64,000 bases of DNA from DASUAS01 sp963841415 (GCA_963841415.1 CAWJCN010000001.1:1612001-1676000), one strand, 5' to 3'; shown: positions 36,100 through 45,664, counted from the stretch's first letter. The notes: generated by a model from the letters alone, not told the origin. Made by a program: numbers and translations.

Positions 36100-37380
36100 G
36101 TGCGAACACACAAGAAGGTGTGGCTGGTCGCGCTCGCTCTTGTCAGCTGCGTCGCGACGCTCACCGCTGGGACGATCAGCATGGCGAGCGCACAGAGTGG
36201 TGCGACGCAGGGCGTCTCGGACACCGAGATCAAGGTGGGCGGCCTCGGAGACTCGGCCGGCTTCTTCAGTGAAGCCACCATGGGTCTCGGTGCACAGGCT
36301 CGTTTCGCGCGCGCCAACAAGACCGGTGAACTTCCCGGCAAACGCAAGATCAACATGGCTGCTTGGGGCGACATCAAGGCCGATACGGCAACGTCAGTGC
36401 AAGAGGAACGCCGACTGATCGAACAGGAGGGCGTCTTCGCCATCGTCCCCAACTCGAGCGCCTTCACGGCGCCGGAGGTTCCGAACCAACGTCACGTTCC
36501 CGTGTTCGGCTTCGGCATCTCACCCGGCTACTGCTCAGCCATCAACGCACCGAACTACTTCTACGGTTTCGATGGATGCGTGGTGCCGCCGCCGACGACC
36601 AAGAGCGTGGGTGACAACAGCTTCCTCTTCAAGAAGGCGGCCGAAAGCGAAGGCATCATCAAGCCGGGCACGAAGGGCAGAATCGCCTTCATCGGACCCG
36701 ACAACGAACGCGCGAAGTTCGCGATCGCCGGGTTCTATGCCAGCGCGACAGGGAACGGACTCGACGTCGTGTACGCCAAGGCGTCCACACCGCCCCCGCC
36801 TGCGGTCATCGGCGACTACACCCCGTACGTGCAGGAGGTCCTGGCAACGAAGCCCGACATCATCTTCTCGCTCGGCGTCTCGTCCGACTACATCGGCTTG
36901 GCGAAGGCGCTGCAGGCCGCGCAGTACAAGGGGATGTACGTGATCCCAGCCGCCGACCCGCAGCTCGCGCCCATCGTCGGCCCGTCCTACGCGCAGACGA
37001 ACTGGGGACCGAACGAGGCCGCGGCCACGACGCCTGCGATCAAGAAGATGCTCGACGACTTCGAGGCCTACAAGCCCGGCACCGTGCCTGGCAATGCCAT
37101 GGTCATCGGCTGGCTGGCTGCCGATCACTTCATCACCGCGCTGAAGAAAGTGGGCAAGGACCTCACCGCCACGAAGCTGCAGCAGGTGGCATCGAAGATG
37201 ACGTACGAGGAGAAGGGTCTGATCGGACCGACCCCGTACCCAAGGAACCGAGTGGCGACGAGTCCCAACTGCCATGCGTTCGTGAAGACAGACGGGAAGG
37301 CATACACCGTCGTCGAGAACTACGTGTGCTCGACGAAGCGCTACAAGATCCCGTCCTACGAGTCGATCGAGAAGGGCTGA
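36100..37380 (+). CDS. LivK-type substrate-binding protein, second copy
   Basis: A 426-residue Peripla_BP_6 protein with a signal peptide (VWLVALALVSCVATLTAG, then MASAQ). It shares RRLIEQEGVFAIVPNS and GDYTPYVQEVLA with the protein at 24,967, so the two are paralogues with perhaps different ligands. The GTG at 36,100 follows GAGGGGG; upstream in-frame starts fall inside the operator cluster. A terminator follows the gene, so it is a separate, probably strongly regulated transcript. It should deliver ligand to the fused Liv permease. Confidence 0.88.
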   Translation: MRTHKKVWLVALALVSCVATLTAGTISMASAQSGATQGVSDTEIKVGGLGDSAGFFSEATMGLGAQARFARANKTGELPGKRKINMAAWGDIKADTATSVQEERRLIEQEGVFAIVPNSSAFTAPEVPNQRHVPVFGFGISPGYCSAINAPNYFYGFDGCVVPPPTTKSVGDNSFLFKKAAESEGIIKPGTKGRIAFIGPDNERAKFAIAGFYASATGNGLDVVYAKASTPPPPAVIGDYTPYVQEVLATKPDIIFSLGVSSDYIGLAKALQAAQYKGMYVIPAADPQLAPIVGPSYAQTNWGPNEAAATTPAIKKMLDDFEAYKPGTVPGNAMVIGWLAADHFITALKKVGKDLTATKLQQVASKMTYEEKGLIGPTPYPRNRVATSPNCHAFVKTDGKAYTVVENYVCSTKRYKIPSYESIEKG

Positions 37381-37388
37381 GCTCGACG

Positions 37389-37435
37389 GAGGCGGACCGG
37401 ATCAGACGTTCCCCCCTGGGCGCCCGGTCCGCCTC
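37389..37435 (+). terminator. Rho-independent-type hairpin after the second binding-protein gene
   Basis: GAGGCGGACCGG (37,389-37,400) pairs perfectly with CCGGTCCGCCTC (37,424-37,435), a 12-bp stem with a 23-base loop, eight bases after the stop. TGTTCG follows but no long T-run. It separates the binding protein from the SDR pair. Confidence 0.6.
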
Positions 37436-37477
37436 TGTTCGATCGCTCGACTCGCCGATTCACCCGAAGGGATCGAG

Positions 37478-38293
37478 ATGGACCTGGCTGTCCGCGACCG
37501 CAACTTCGTGATCGTCGGCGGTACCACCGGTATGGGGTTCGCGGCCGCAACCGCCCTCGCGGCCGATGGCGCCAACGTCGCCCTGCTCGCGCGCGACGCT
37601 GGCCGAGCAGCTGAGCGCGCCGCCCTGCTCGCACGTGACCACGGAGTGCGCGCGGTGGGTATTCCGGCGGACGGCACGAGCCGCGACCGCGACCTCGCCT
37701 CCGCGATCGAGCGTGCCGCGACCGAGCTCGGACCATTGCGAGGGCTGGCGGTCACCGCGGGGCCGATGAACCAGCAAGGACCGTTCCACGAGCACCAGGA
37801 CGACTCGTGGGACTGGTACTACGAAGTCATCCTGATGATGACCGTACGCGCGTGCCGCGCCGTCATCCCGCACCTGCAGCGCAACGGCGGCGGCACCATC
37901 GTCACCACCGCCGCATACTCGGTGCGCGCACCCAAGACGCTCATCGTGCCGTACACGTCGATGAAGGCGGCGGTGCTCACGACCTCGAAGATTCTTGCCA
38001 AGACGTACGGCGGCGACGGCATCAGGGTCAACGTCGTCTGCCCCGGTCTCTTCGACACCGAGGTCAACGACTTCATCCGCCAGACCCGCGCCGACCAGTA
38101 CGGCGTGCCGCTCGAAGACGCGATCTACACCCACCTGTCGAGCAACCCGGCGTGGAACATGCGCGTCGCTCTCGATCGTGGCGGCAGGCCGCAGGAAGCC
38201 GGCGAGCTGATCGCGTTCCTCCTCGGCGATTGCGCGGCCTACATGACCGGCGCGGTGATCAACATCGACGGCGGCACGGACTTCGGCGCATGA
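37478..38293 (+). CDS. Short-chain dehydrogenase/reductase
   Basis: A 271-residue SDR. The cofactor loop is GGTTGMG rather than TGxxxGIG; Ser lies in TTAAYSVRAP and Tyr-x-x-x-Lys in PYTSMKAA. The usual NNAG is replaced by TAGPMN. It is thus an atypical SDR, possibly acting on a bulky substrate. The ATG has GGGATCGAG upstream. It is coupled in an ATGA overlap to the next SDR. Confidence 0.84.
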   Translation: MDLAVRDRNFVIVGGTTGMGFAAATALAADGANVALLARDAGRAAERAALLARDHGVRAVGIPADGTSRDRDLASAIERAATELGPLRGLAVTAGPMNQQGPFHEHQDDSWDWYYEVILMMTVRACRAVIPHLQRNGGGTIVTTAAYSVRAPKTLIVPYTSMKAAVLTTSKILAKTYGGDGIRVNVVCPGLFDTEVNDFIRQTRADQYGVPLEDAIYTHLSSNPAWNMRVALDRGGRPQEAGELIAFLLGDCAAYMTGAVINIDGGTDFGA

Positions 38294-39072
38294 GTGGTCG
38301 ACTCGACGGCAAGGTGGCGGTGATCACTGGCGCCAGCAGCGGGCTCGGGCCGGTCATGGCCCAGGTGTTCGTGCGCGAGGGCGCGCGGGTGCTGCTGGCG
38401 GCACGCCGCGAAGAGCTGGTGCAGGAGGCCGCCGCCGCAGCCGGAGACGGCGCGATCGCGACGCGCGCCGACGTCACTGACGAGCGCGATGTCGCCACGA
38501 TGATTGGCCGGGCCGTCGACGAGTTCGGTCATGTCGACGTGCTGATCAACAACGCGGCCACGCCTGGCACCGATACCTGGATCTGGGATCAGACCCTCGA
38601 CAACTGGAACGCCACCATCGCCGTCGACGTCACGGCGGCGATGCTCTGCACCCGCGAGGTGCTCCGGCAGTCGATGCTCGAACGAGAGTCAGGCGTGATT
38701 CTCAACTTCTCCTCGTCCGCGAGCTTCAGCGCACCGGAACGGAAGACGCACTACGTCACCGCCAAGGCCGCGCTCCGGGCGTTCACGCAGGCCGTGGCCC
38801 GCGAGGTCGGGCCCAAGGGCATCCGCTGCAATTGCATCGTGCCCGGTGGAATCGACACCGACCTGTTCCGCGGGTGGGTGGCGCGGATGGCCGACGAGGA
38901 AGGCGTCGACGTCGAGACCAAACGAGCGACCTTCGTCGCCACCGCGGCGCTGCGCGACATCTCCAGTCCTGAGGATCAGGCGAACCTCGCCCTGTTCCTC
39001 GCCAGCGACGAGTGCAGGAACATCACCGGCCAGTCGATCGTGTGCGACGGCGGCGTGTACATGCTGGGCTAG
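38290..39072 (+). CDS. Short-chain dehydrogenase/reductase
   Basis: A 260-residue classical SDR with TGASSGLG, NNAATP, Ser in FSSSASF and Tyr-x-x-x-Lys in HYVTAKAA, ending with the familiar GQSIVCDGGVYMLG. The ATG overlaps the preceding SDR stop. Its own stop overlaps the stop of the convergent P450 by four bases. The two SDRs probably work in sequence on one pathway alcohol. Confidence 0.88.
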   Translation: MSGRLDGKVAVITGASSGLGPVMAQVFVREGARVLLAARREELVQEAAAAAGDGAIATRADVTDERDVATMIGRAVDEFGHVDVLINNAATPGTDTWIWDQTLDNWNATIAVDVTAAMLCTREVLRQSMLERESGVILNFSSSASFSAPERKTHYVTAKAALRAFTQAVAREVGPKGIRCNCIVPGGIDTDLFRGWVARMADEEGVDVETKRATFVATAALRDISSPEDQANLALFLASDECRNITGQSIVCDGGVYMLG

Positions 39073-40274
39073 CGAGTGAAGCGCACCTCGAGCGTGTCGA
39101 AGGTCGTCATGAGCGCCGAGTTCCGGCGCACCGGTGGCGCCACGAGCTCGACGCCCTTCCAGCGCTTCGCCATCTCGCGCACCAGCACGACTGCCTCGCG
39201 CTTGGCGAGGTGCGCGCCGATGCAGTAGTGCTCGGCGAAGCCGAAAGCGAGATGGTTGGACGCGGCGCGATCGACGTTCCACGTGTCGGCGTCGTCACCC
39301 CACTCTTCCTCGTCACGGTTCGCCGACATGTAGGCGAGGAGCACGGCGTCGCCGGCCTCGATGGTGGTGCCGCGCAGCTCGACGTCGACGACCGCTTGGC
39401 GCGCCATGCTGTTGACCGGACTCCACCACCGCAGCGTCTCGTCGACGGTGCGTGCGGCCATGCGACCGGACGTCTCGAGCACGCGCGCGGTCTGTTCGGG
39501 TGACTGCGACATCGCGTAGACCAGGCCGGCGATGAGGCTCTGCGTGGTCTCGCTGCCCGCGGCGAGGAGCGTGATCGCCCACCAGACGAGCTGGATGTGC
39601 GTGAGCGGTTCGCCGGCTACCCGGGCGTTGGCCACCATCGAGAGGTAGTCGTCGGCCGGGCTGGCGGTGCGCTCCTCCAGGAGCGCCTCGAGGTAGGGCA
39701 CCACTTCGGCATAGGTCGCAGCCATGGTCTCCGGGGTCTCGCCGCCACCGCCCGAGTTCGCGATCACGCTCGACCACTTGACGACTCGGTGCCAGTCTTC
39801 GCGGGGCACGCCGAGCAATGCGGAGAACACGTGGACTGGGATCACTTCCGCGAGTGCGGGGATCGCGTCGAAGGGCTCGTCGGGCAACGCGTCGACGGCA
39901 GCGACCACGACCCCCTCCACCAAGTCCTGCATGGAGTTGACCCGCGCCGGGGTGAACTCCCGGATCATCACCCGCCGATGAAGTCGGTGCTCGGGGGGGT
40001 CCATGAACAGGATCGCGTCGCGGGGCGGGCGGGGCTGATCCTCGCGGATCTTGATGATGTCGCCGAGGATCGCGATGTTCCGCGACGAGAACAGCTCGGG
40101 GTGCTGCGAGATGTAGCGGATGTCCTCGTACTTGGTAGCCACCCAGAACGGCCCGTCGTCGTACCAGTGCACGGGGTCCTCGCGGCGCAACCGCGCGAAG
40201 GCGGCATGCGGATCGTCGAGGTAGAAGGCCGGCTCGTCGAAGCGCATCTCGGCCGTAGGCGCTGCGGTCGCCAT
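39069..40274 (-). CDS. Cytochrome P450 (AGSETT type), second copy
   Basis: A 401-residue P450 close to the one at 23,602: both begin FDxPAFYLDDPHA and share AGSETTQSLI, DETLRWWSPV/EETLRWWTPV, and similar haem loops (here FGFAEHYCIG, Cys near residue 351). They are probably paralogues within the locus. The ATG at 40,274 has GGAGGGG upstream and is better placed than the adjacent GTG. Its promoter region at about 40,300-40,325 contains AACACTAGACGTTC, again with a TAGTGTT half-site on the minus strand. Confidence 0.93.
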   Translation of the reverse strand: MATAAPTAEMRFDEPAFYLDDPHAAFARLRREDPVHWYDDGPFWVATKYEDIRYISQHPELFSSRNIAILGDIIKIREDQPRPPRDAILFMDPPEHRLHRRVMIREFTPARVNSMQDLVEGVVVAAVDALPDEPFDAIPALAEVIPVHVFSALLGVPREDWHRVVKWSSVIANSGGGGETPETMAATYAEVVPYLEALLEERTASPADDYLSMVANARVAGEPLTHIQLVWWAITLLAAGSETTQSLIAGLVYAMSQSPEQTARVLETSGRMAARTVDETLRWWSPVNSMARQAVVDVELRGTTIEAGDAVLLAYMSANRDEEEWGDDADTWNVDRAASNHLAFGFAEHYCIGAHLAKREAVVLVREMAKRWKGVELVAPPVRRNSALMTTFDTLEVRFTR

Positions 40275-40339
40275 CACGTCCCCTCCTACTCAGGCAATAC
40301 GACTCAACACTAGACGTTCAATCGTTCAGCATGGATGGC

Positions 40340-41128
40340 TCAGATGCGGTTCTCGAGCCAGACGCCACCAGTCGCGTGCAGCGCGGCACCCGTGACGACC
40401 CCCGCGTAATCGGAGAGCAGCAGCATCATCACGCGCGCGCTCTCGGCGTCGGCGGGGATGCGACCGATTGCCATGTTCGTCGCGACCGTCGCCTCGACCT
40501 GCTCCCGCGTCTCGCCGCGCCGTTCGGCCCACTTGTCCATGGCATCGGAGAGATTCGGCCCGAGCATGGGCCCGCAGTACACGGTGTTGCACCGGATGCC
40601 CTTCGGGCCGAGCTCGACGGCCAGCTGGCGGGTGAGGAATTCGAGGGCCGCCTTGGAGCTGCCGTAGGCGCCCTGCATCTTCATCGGACGCGTCGCGCTC
40701 ATCGTGTTGACGTTCACGATCGCGCCCCCGCCGTCGCGACTCATGAGCGGCACGCTGGCGCGGATCATCGAGAGGGTGCCGAAGACGTTGACCTCGAACA
40801 CCTGACGCCACTCGTCGAGGTCGGCGTGTTCGAACAGCGCGATCGGTCCTGCGGTGAACGCGCTGTTGACAAGACCATCGAGGTGGCCGAATCGCTCCTC
40901 GGCGGCCGCGGCGACGCGCTCACAGTCGTCGGGTGAGGTGATGTCGCCCGGCACTGCCATTGCGACGCCACCTCGTTCCGCAATCTCGGCCGCCACTTGT
41001 TCGACGAATGCCTTCGTTCGGGCCATGCACACCACGCGTGCGCCCTCATCGGCGGCGGCGACGGCCATCGAACGACCGAGTCCAGGTCCGACCCCGGTCA
41101 CGATCACGACCTTGTCCTCCAGCAACAT
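40340..41128 (-). CDS. Short-chain dehydrogenase/reductase
   Basis: A 262-residue SDR with TGVGPGLG, LVNSAF in the NNAG place, NVNTMSA, and Tyr-x-x-x-Lys in AYGSSKAA. The weak NNAG and the Asn-Thr-Met around the catalytic Ser region make it somewhat unusual. The ATG has GGAGG four bases upstream. It is the last gene of the amidohydrolase operon, 17 bases after the previous SDR. Confidence 0.86.
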   Translation of the reverse strand: MLLEDKVVIVTGVGPGLGRSMAVAAADEGARVVCMARTKAFVEQVAAEIAERGGVAMAVPGDITSPDDCERVAAAAEERFGHLDGLVNSAFTAGPIALFEHADLDEWRQVFEVNVFGTLSMIRASVPLMSRDGGGAIVNVNTMSATRPMKMQGAYGSSKAALEFLTRQLAVELGPKGIRCNTVYCGPMLGPNLSDAMDKWAERRGETREQVEATVATNMAIGRIPADAESARVMMLLLSDYAGVVTGAALHATGGVWLENRI

Positions 41129-41145
41129 GGTGGCCTCCGAGGTCG

Positions 41146-41886
41146 TCAGTTGTCCCGGCGCATCAGGCTGAACGACTGCGCGCTGGGACCGTCGTTGGGC
41201 AGGGTCGCGAGCATGAGCGCGAGCGGCACCACGTCGTCGGGCGTCTTCGACCACTCGCCCGCGAACATCGTGGTGTTCGCGCTCCCGAAGTCACCGGTGC
41301 CGATCTTGGTTGCCACCGGACCGGGAATGAGCTCGTTGACCGAGATGCGATCGGCCTGCAGCTCCTGGGCCAAGACGCGCGTGAGCATCCACTGGCCGGC
41401 CTTGGCGCAGGCGTAGGCCGAGAACTGCGGCACGCCACGGTGTCCGATCCCCGAACCGACCAGGATGATCTTGCCGCCACCTCGGGCGCGGAGGCGCGGA
41501 ATCGCCGCCCGCGCGCAGAGGTAGGACGCGGTGAGGTTCAGCGCGAGGGTGTCCTGCCACACGTCGAGGTCGGAGTCATCCACGGGACCCCGCCCCGGCA
41601 GACCGCCCGCATTCAACATCACCACGTCGAGACCGCCGACCTCGTCGATGCGGGTGAAGAGCTGCTCGACGGCGTCGGCAGAGGTCACGTCGGTCGGCAC
41701 GGCGGTGGCGCGACCGCCGCCGGCGGTGATCTCGTCGACGAGGGCGTCGAGCTCGGATGCGGTGCGCGCAGCGGCAACCACGTGCGCGCCGGCTGCGCCG
41801 TACGCGAGTGAGATGGCGCGCCCGATGCCTCGCCCCGCTCCGGTGACAAGTGCGGTCTGCCCGCGGAGTGGAGTCGACTCGGTCAT
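41146..41886 (-). CDS. Short-chain dehydrogenase/reductase
   Basis: A 246-residue classical SDR with TGAGRGIG, MLNAGG, GSGIGHRGVP and Tyr-x-x-x-Lys in AYACAKAG. The catalytic Ser is expected at GSGIG. The ATG overlaps the sulfotransferase stop in an ATGA. Context places it after sulfonation and hydrolysis steps in the same operon; the substrate is unknown. Confidence 0.87.
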   Translation of the reverse strand: MTESTPLRGQTALVTGAGRGIGRAISLAYGAAGAHVVAAARTASELDALVDEITAGGGRATAVPTDVTSADAVEQLFTRIDEVGGLDVVMLNAGGLPGRGPVDDSDLDVWQDTLALNLTASYLCARAAIPRLRARGGGKIILVGSGIGHRGVPQFSAYACAKAGQWMLTRVLAQELQADRISVNELIPGPVATKIGTGDFGSANTTMFAGEWSKTPDDVVPLALMLATLPNDGPSAQSFSLMRRDN

Positions 41887-43031
41887 CGGACCTCGATCCC
41901 GAATCGCTCGACCCACGGCGCGAAGCGCGCGGCAACGTCGTCAGGATCGAGGCCGTAGCGGTCGAGTGAGTACGAGTGGCGACCGTGCTGGCCTGGTTGG
42001 TGGTTGGCGAGGAAGTCCCCCATGCGCTGCTCCGTGTCTGCGGTCATCGGGATCTCGAGCTCGTCGTACACCCGGCCGACGGCGCCGAGTGCGTCGCGTA
42101 GCTCCGAGTAGTGGAGCTCCACGACACGGTGTGGCTCGACCTGCTCGTCGAGGAAGGTCTCGAGGCGCTCGAGGGCGTCGCAGTACACGTCGAGCCAGTG
42201 CGCGCCGAGCGCATCGGTGTCGACGTCATTGGTAAACGCCCGCATCTGCAGTTCCCAGAAGTCACACGCCGAGGCCAGTGACACCGACGGATCCCGGTGC
42301 GGAACGATGAAGCGCGCATCCGGGTACACGGCGAGGAGCGCAGGGAGCGAGAGCGTGTGCGCCGGCGCCTTGAGCTGCCAACGATTGGGGGGCTTTTTCC
42401 ACTGCAGGAGCTGCAGAGTCGCGCGGTGCAGCTCGTACGCCGATACCTGGTCGGCGTCTCGGTTCCATTCGTAGAACGACGGAATGTGGAGGCTGCAGTC
42501 GAACAAGAGGCTCTTGAACTCGTGCGACAGCGTGAGCACGCACTCGGTCGGCCCTTCCGCCTCTTGGATGTTGATCGCCGCCAGCTCCGGCGTGACCTCG
42601 TGCTGACGTTCGATCTGCGCTTCGAGCCGCGCGATCCGCTCGCGGTCTGCGCTCGGGTCGAGTCCGGGCGGCGGAGACGGGATCGCAGCCTCCCATCGCC
42701 GGAGCGACCGATTGTCGGGGTCCTGGGCGAGCAGGTACGAGAGGATCGTGGTACCGGTGCGCCAGAGTCCGATGACGAAGACCGGCGCCGGGATCTCCTC
42801 ATCCCCGATCTCCGGATGCCGGCGGTGCCAGTCGTAGAGCTGCGCTCGATTCACGAGCCGCGTTCGGATCATGCTGCTGAGGAGCGCTCGGCCGTCGTCG
42901 TGCAGTCGTGATTCCCGCTCGACGGAGTCCACGAGCACGTCGAGGCCTTCGCGGAACGATTGCGGACCGAAGTCGTCGAGCCCAGTGCTTGCAGACGCCT
43001 GCTCGAGCAGCTCGTCGACGTTCAGCTTCAC
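41883..43031 (-). CDS. PAPS-dependent sulfotransferase family protein
   Basis: A 382-residue protein of the Stf-like sulfotransferase family common in mycobacteria and relatives. The 5'-phosphosulfate loop is FVIGLWRTGTT (residues 85-95) and the 3'-phosphate motif is FIVPHRDPSVSLAS (241-254). It transfers sulfate from PAPS to a hydroxyl group. Its presence in a catabolic operon is unusual and may mean detoxification or tagging of a hydroxylated intermediate. The GTG overlaps the DUF1214 stop in a GTGA. Some homologues are annotated by fold only, so activity is not certain. Confidence 0.88.
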   Translation of the reverse strand: MKLNVDELLEQASASTGLDDFGPQSFREGLDVLVDSVERESRLHDDGRALLSSMIRTRLVNRAQLYDWHRRHPEIGDEEIPAPVFVIGLWRTGTTILSYLLAQDPDNRSLRRWEAAIPSPPPGLDPSADRERIARLEAQIERQHEVTPELAAINIQEAEGPTECVLTLSHEFKSLLFDCSLHIPSFYEWNRDADQVSAYELHRATLQLLQWKKPPNRWQLKAPAHTLSLPALLAVYPDARFIVPHRDPSVSLASACDFWELQMRAFTNDVDTDALGAHWLDVYCDALERLETFLDEQVEPHRVVELHYSELRDALGAVGRVYDELEIPMTADTEQRMGDFLANHQPGQHGRHSYSLDRYGLDPDDVAARFAPWVERFGIEVR

Positions 43032-44221
43032 CAGCGGAACCTGGAGGCGACGTGCGCACGGCGCGTGCGGATCTCCTCGTGGCGCGTCGCGACATCGACG
43101 GCAGGGGTGTCCGCGGGCAGCGCGGCGCGCACCTCGGCGAGTGGCACCACGCTGGCGGTCGGCTGCGACGCCTCCGAGACCAGCGCGGCGCGGAACAGCA
43201 TCCCGCCCCACGGGTGTCCGCCGACGTCCATCCAGTTGGGCACCTGCGGGTCGTCGTGCGCGAGTACATAGCGGATGACACCGTCGGAGCTCACATGGGC
43301 TTGCAAGTTGTTGCAGCTCGTCGTTCGACCGACGTAGTCGAGCGACTGCAGCCAGTAGTTCACGAGGTGGAAGCCCAGATATGCGCCCGGTGCCGGCGCG
43401 GGGATCTCGACGACCAGCGCCTGGTCAGACTCGAGGCGGAACAGTCCCCAGGTGAAGAAGGCGCGCGCGGCGTTGAGCTGCACCAACTCGCGGCCTTGCA
43501 GACCCGGTGATTCGAAGGTGTTGGGCTCGATGCGGCCCACGAGGTTCTCGACGTACTCGAGCCAGTAGCGGGTCTGCGTCTCGACGAACTCGGCGGTGCG
43601 GGCCAGTCGTTGTGCGACCTCTGCGGTCGCGTACAGGTCGTCGCGCATACCGTCGTGGTCGTCGAGGCACTCGATACGGAAGTCGCCCGGGACGTCGTCG
43701 GGACGCCACGCGCCAAAGACCTGGCGCACGAGCACACTGGTCACCTCGTCGTCGACAGGCAGCCAGTTCCGATCCCGCGGTGGACCGCCGACGAAGATCT
43801 CGATCGAGCCGTTGTCGCCGACGTCGATCTCGGTGGTGTCGAGCTTGCTGACCGTGCGCGGCGGAACGACGACTCCGGGGAATCCGACGCTGGTGCTGAA
43901 CTCGAGGAAGAACGGGGTGCCCCGCGATCCGCGCACGCGATACCCGCGGCTCGGATCGATGCGGGCGACCTCGTAGACGTTGTCGGGGTTGTCGAAGCCG
44001 ATCTTCGAGTCGAGACCCAGGCGGTGGAACATCGGGTGGCGGACGTCGCCGTAGTGGAACTCACGCCGCAAACCGAAGGTCAGTACCTGCGCCCAGTAGT
44101 CGTAGCCTTCGGCGACGGCGACGTCGTCGTGCTCGTGGCCCGAGGCCAGCGCATCGGGTGCATTCCCGACCGCGCGCACGAGACGCGCCCAGACGTCGCC
44201 GATCGGCGGCGCCTCACTCAC
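43028..44221 (-). CDS. DUF1214-like family protein
   Basis: About 397 residues. The C-terminal part (ARAFFTWGLFRLESDQALVV, LGFHLVNYW, then HDDPQVPNWMDVGGHPWG) matches the DUF1214 beta-domain of DUF1254/DUF1214 proteins. Some of these are secreted, but no signal peptide is visible here. The GTG at 44,221 overlaps the amidohydrolase stop by four bases; a GTG six bases earlier is equally possible. Found in actinobacterial catabolic loci, function unassigned. The operon partners are amidohydrolase and sulfotransferase. Confidence 0.72.
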   Translation of the reverse strand: MSEAPPIGDVWARLVRAVGNAPDALASGHEHDDVAVAEGYDYWAQVLTFGLRREFHYGDVRHPMFHRLGLDSKIGFDNPDNVYEVARIDPSRGYRVRGSRGTPFFLEFSTSVGFPGVVVPPRTVSKLDTTEIDVGDNGSIEIFVGGPPRDRNWLPVDDEVTSVLVRQVFGAWRPDDVPGDFRIECLDDHDGMRDDLYATAEVAQRLARTAEFVETQTRYWLEYVENLVGRIEPNTFESPGLQGRELVQLNAARAFFTWGLFRLESDQALVVEIPAPAPGAYLGFHLVNYWLQSLDYVGRTTSCNNLQAHVSSDGVIRYVLAHDDPQVPNWMDVGGHPWGGMLFRAALVSEASQPTASVVPLAEVRAALPADTPAVDVATRHEEIRTRRAHVASRFRW

Positions 44222-45474
44222 GTCCACATGTCCGTGTTGCGAAAGCCCCAGGAAAGGTGGGCACCGGCCGGTGTGTCACCCGCCGGCTCGCGAAGTTCGT
44301 CGAGTGTAGGACCGACGTCTGCGGCGGCGCGCGTGAGCTGGTCCGCATCGAAGCCGTAACACGCGATTGCGTTCTCGCCCAGCACGAGGCGCATGTCGCG
44401 CTCGGACATGCCCACGCAGGCCCGTCGAAGGCTCTCTCGTGACCACGGCCACGCACCCTCGGGATGCGGATAGTCGGAGCCCCACATCAAGTGCGTGATG
44501 CCGATCTCGTGCCGCGCCGCCGCTTCGGCCGCGGACAAGAAGCTCGCACCGACGTAGCAGTTCGTGGCGAAGTACTCGCTCGGCGACCGCGGGAGAGTCG
44601 CAGTGATGCCGTTGATCGGCGCCCGGTAGATGTCGTCGAGGTACTCGAGCGTCGGCACGACCCAGCCCGCCCTCTGTTCGGTGAACACCATGCGCAGGTT
44701 CGGGTGGCGTTCGAAGACGCCGGAGAAGATCAGGAACCACAGCGCGCGCCGGCCGAAGAAGTCCACCTCCGCAAGCGAGACTGACATCGAGTCCGCACCG
44801 TGTCCGTAGAAGCGGGTGCTCGCGCCGTGACTGTTGAGTGTCAGGTCAAGCCGCTCGCACGCGGCCCAGATCGGCTCGTAGCTCGGGTCGTTGAAGTACG
44901 GGTACGCCTTGTCGGAGATGGGAGGCAGCGACATGCCCCGCAATCCGGCGGCGGACGCCCATTCGATCTCGCGTACGGCGGCTTCGACGTCGCGGATGGG
45001 CATCACGCCCACGCCCGCGCGGCGCCCGGGGTTCGCCGAGCAGAACGCGGCGAGCCATCGGTTGTACGCGCGGCATCCCGCCGCCTGGAGCTCGGGGGTC
45101 GCCTCGTAGCCGATCGACGGGAGCATTCCCGGTTGCGAGGGGTAGTCGGCGAACGGAACGACTCCTTGCGGGAAGATCACATCGGCGACGACACCGTCGA
45201 CCTCGAGGTCGCGTAGGTGCAGAGCAGGATCGTGAAGGCCCTCGATCGAGTCGCGCTCGATGAAGACGCGGTGCATCTCCGTGTACGACGCCTCACCGCG
45301 ACCGGCGAAGATCGCCGCGACTTCAGCGTCGTAGGCCTCTGTACGCGCCAGGTAATCGGCGAAGTCGTCGGCGTGACGTGAGTCGACGTACTCGCCCAGG
45401 GTCTCGAGCTCGGGTCCCGCGTGGCAGTCGGCCGAGACGAGGACGAGCGGTGACGAAGGGGGTTCGTGAGCCAT
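44218..45474 (-). CDS. Amidohydrolase (amidohydrolase_2 family)
   Basis: A 418-residue TIM-barrel metal enzyme starting with LVLVSADCHAGPELETLGEY, a variant of the DxH metal motif, with YGHGADSMSVSLAE in the middle and HLMWGSDYPHPEGAWPW near the end. The Asp of GSDYPH is the expected metal/catalytic Asp. It may hydrolyse or decarboxylate a ring-cleavage product. The ATG has GGGGGAGG upstream. First gene of a five-gene operon. A truncated copy of its first 43 codons plus the promoter is at 49,246. Confidence 0.87.
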   Translation of the reverse strand: MAHEPPSSPLVLVSADCHAGPELETLGEYVDSRHADDFADYLARTEAYDAEVAAIFAGRGEASYTEMHRVFIERDSIEGLHDPALHLRDLEVDGVVADVIFPQGVVPFADYPSQPGMLPSIGYEATPELQAAGCRAYNRWLAAFCSANPGRRAGVGVMPIRDVEAAVREIEWASAAGLRGMSLPPISDKAYPYFNDPSYEPIWAACERLDLTLNSHGASTRFYGHGADSMSVSLAEVDFFGRRALWFLIFSGVFERHPNLRMVFTEQRAGWVVPTLEYLDDIYRAPINGITATLPRSPSEYFATNCYVGASFLSAAEAAARHEIGITHLMWGSDYPHPEGAWPWSRESLRRACVGMSERDMRLVLGENAIACYGFDADQLTRAAADVGPTLDELREPAGDTPAGAHLSWGFRNTDMWT

Positions 45475-45513
45475 GCGAGCCTCCCCCGGGATGGCACGTC
45501 CGGACGTTGCGGG

Positions 45514-45549
45514 ACTGTACACGACAGGACAGTTGCCGTACAGATGTTC
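45514..45549. promoter_or_regulatory. Composite operator, copy 1
   Basis: ACTGTACACG (45,514-45,523), 3 bases, GGACA (45,527-45,531), 13 bases, TGTTC (45,545-45,549). It lies 40 bases before the amidohydrolase start (minus) and 116 bases before the racemase (plus). Identical spacing is found at 49,418 and 49,509. Confidence 0.6.
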
Positions 45550-45664
45550 TGCACTCCCCTGTTGGCCCCCGTCGTACACAACGCCCAGTTCTGCGGCGGG
45601 AGGACTAGATAAGCAATGGTACAAGGAATGTTCGACTGTGTGCCCGCGCACTACACTCCCTGCG

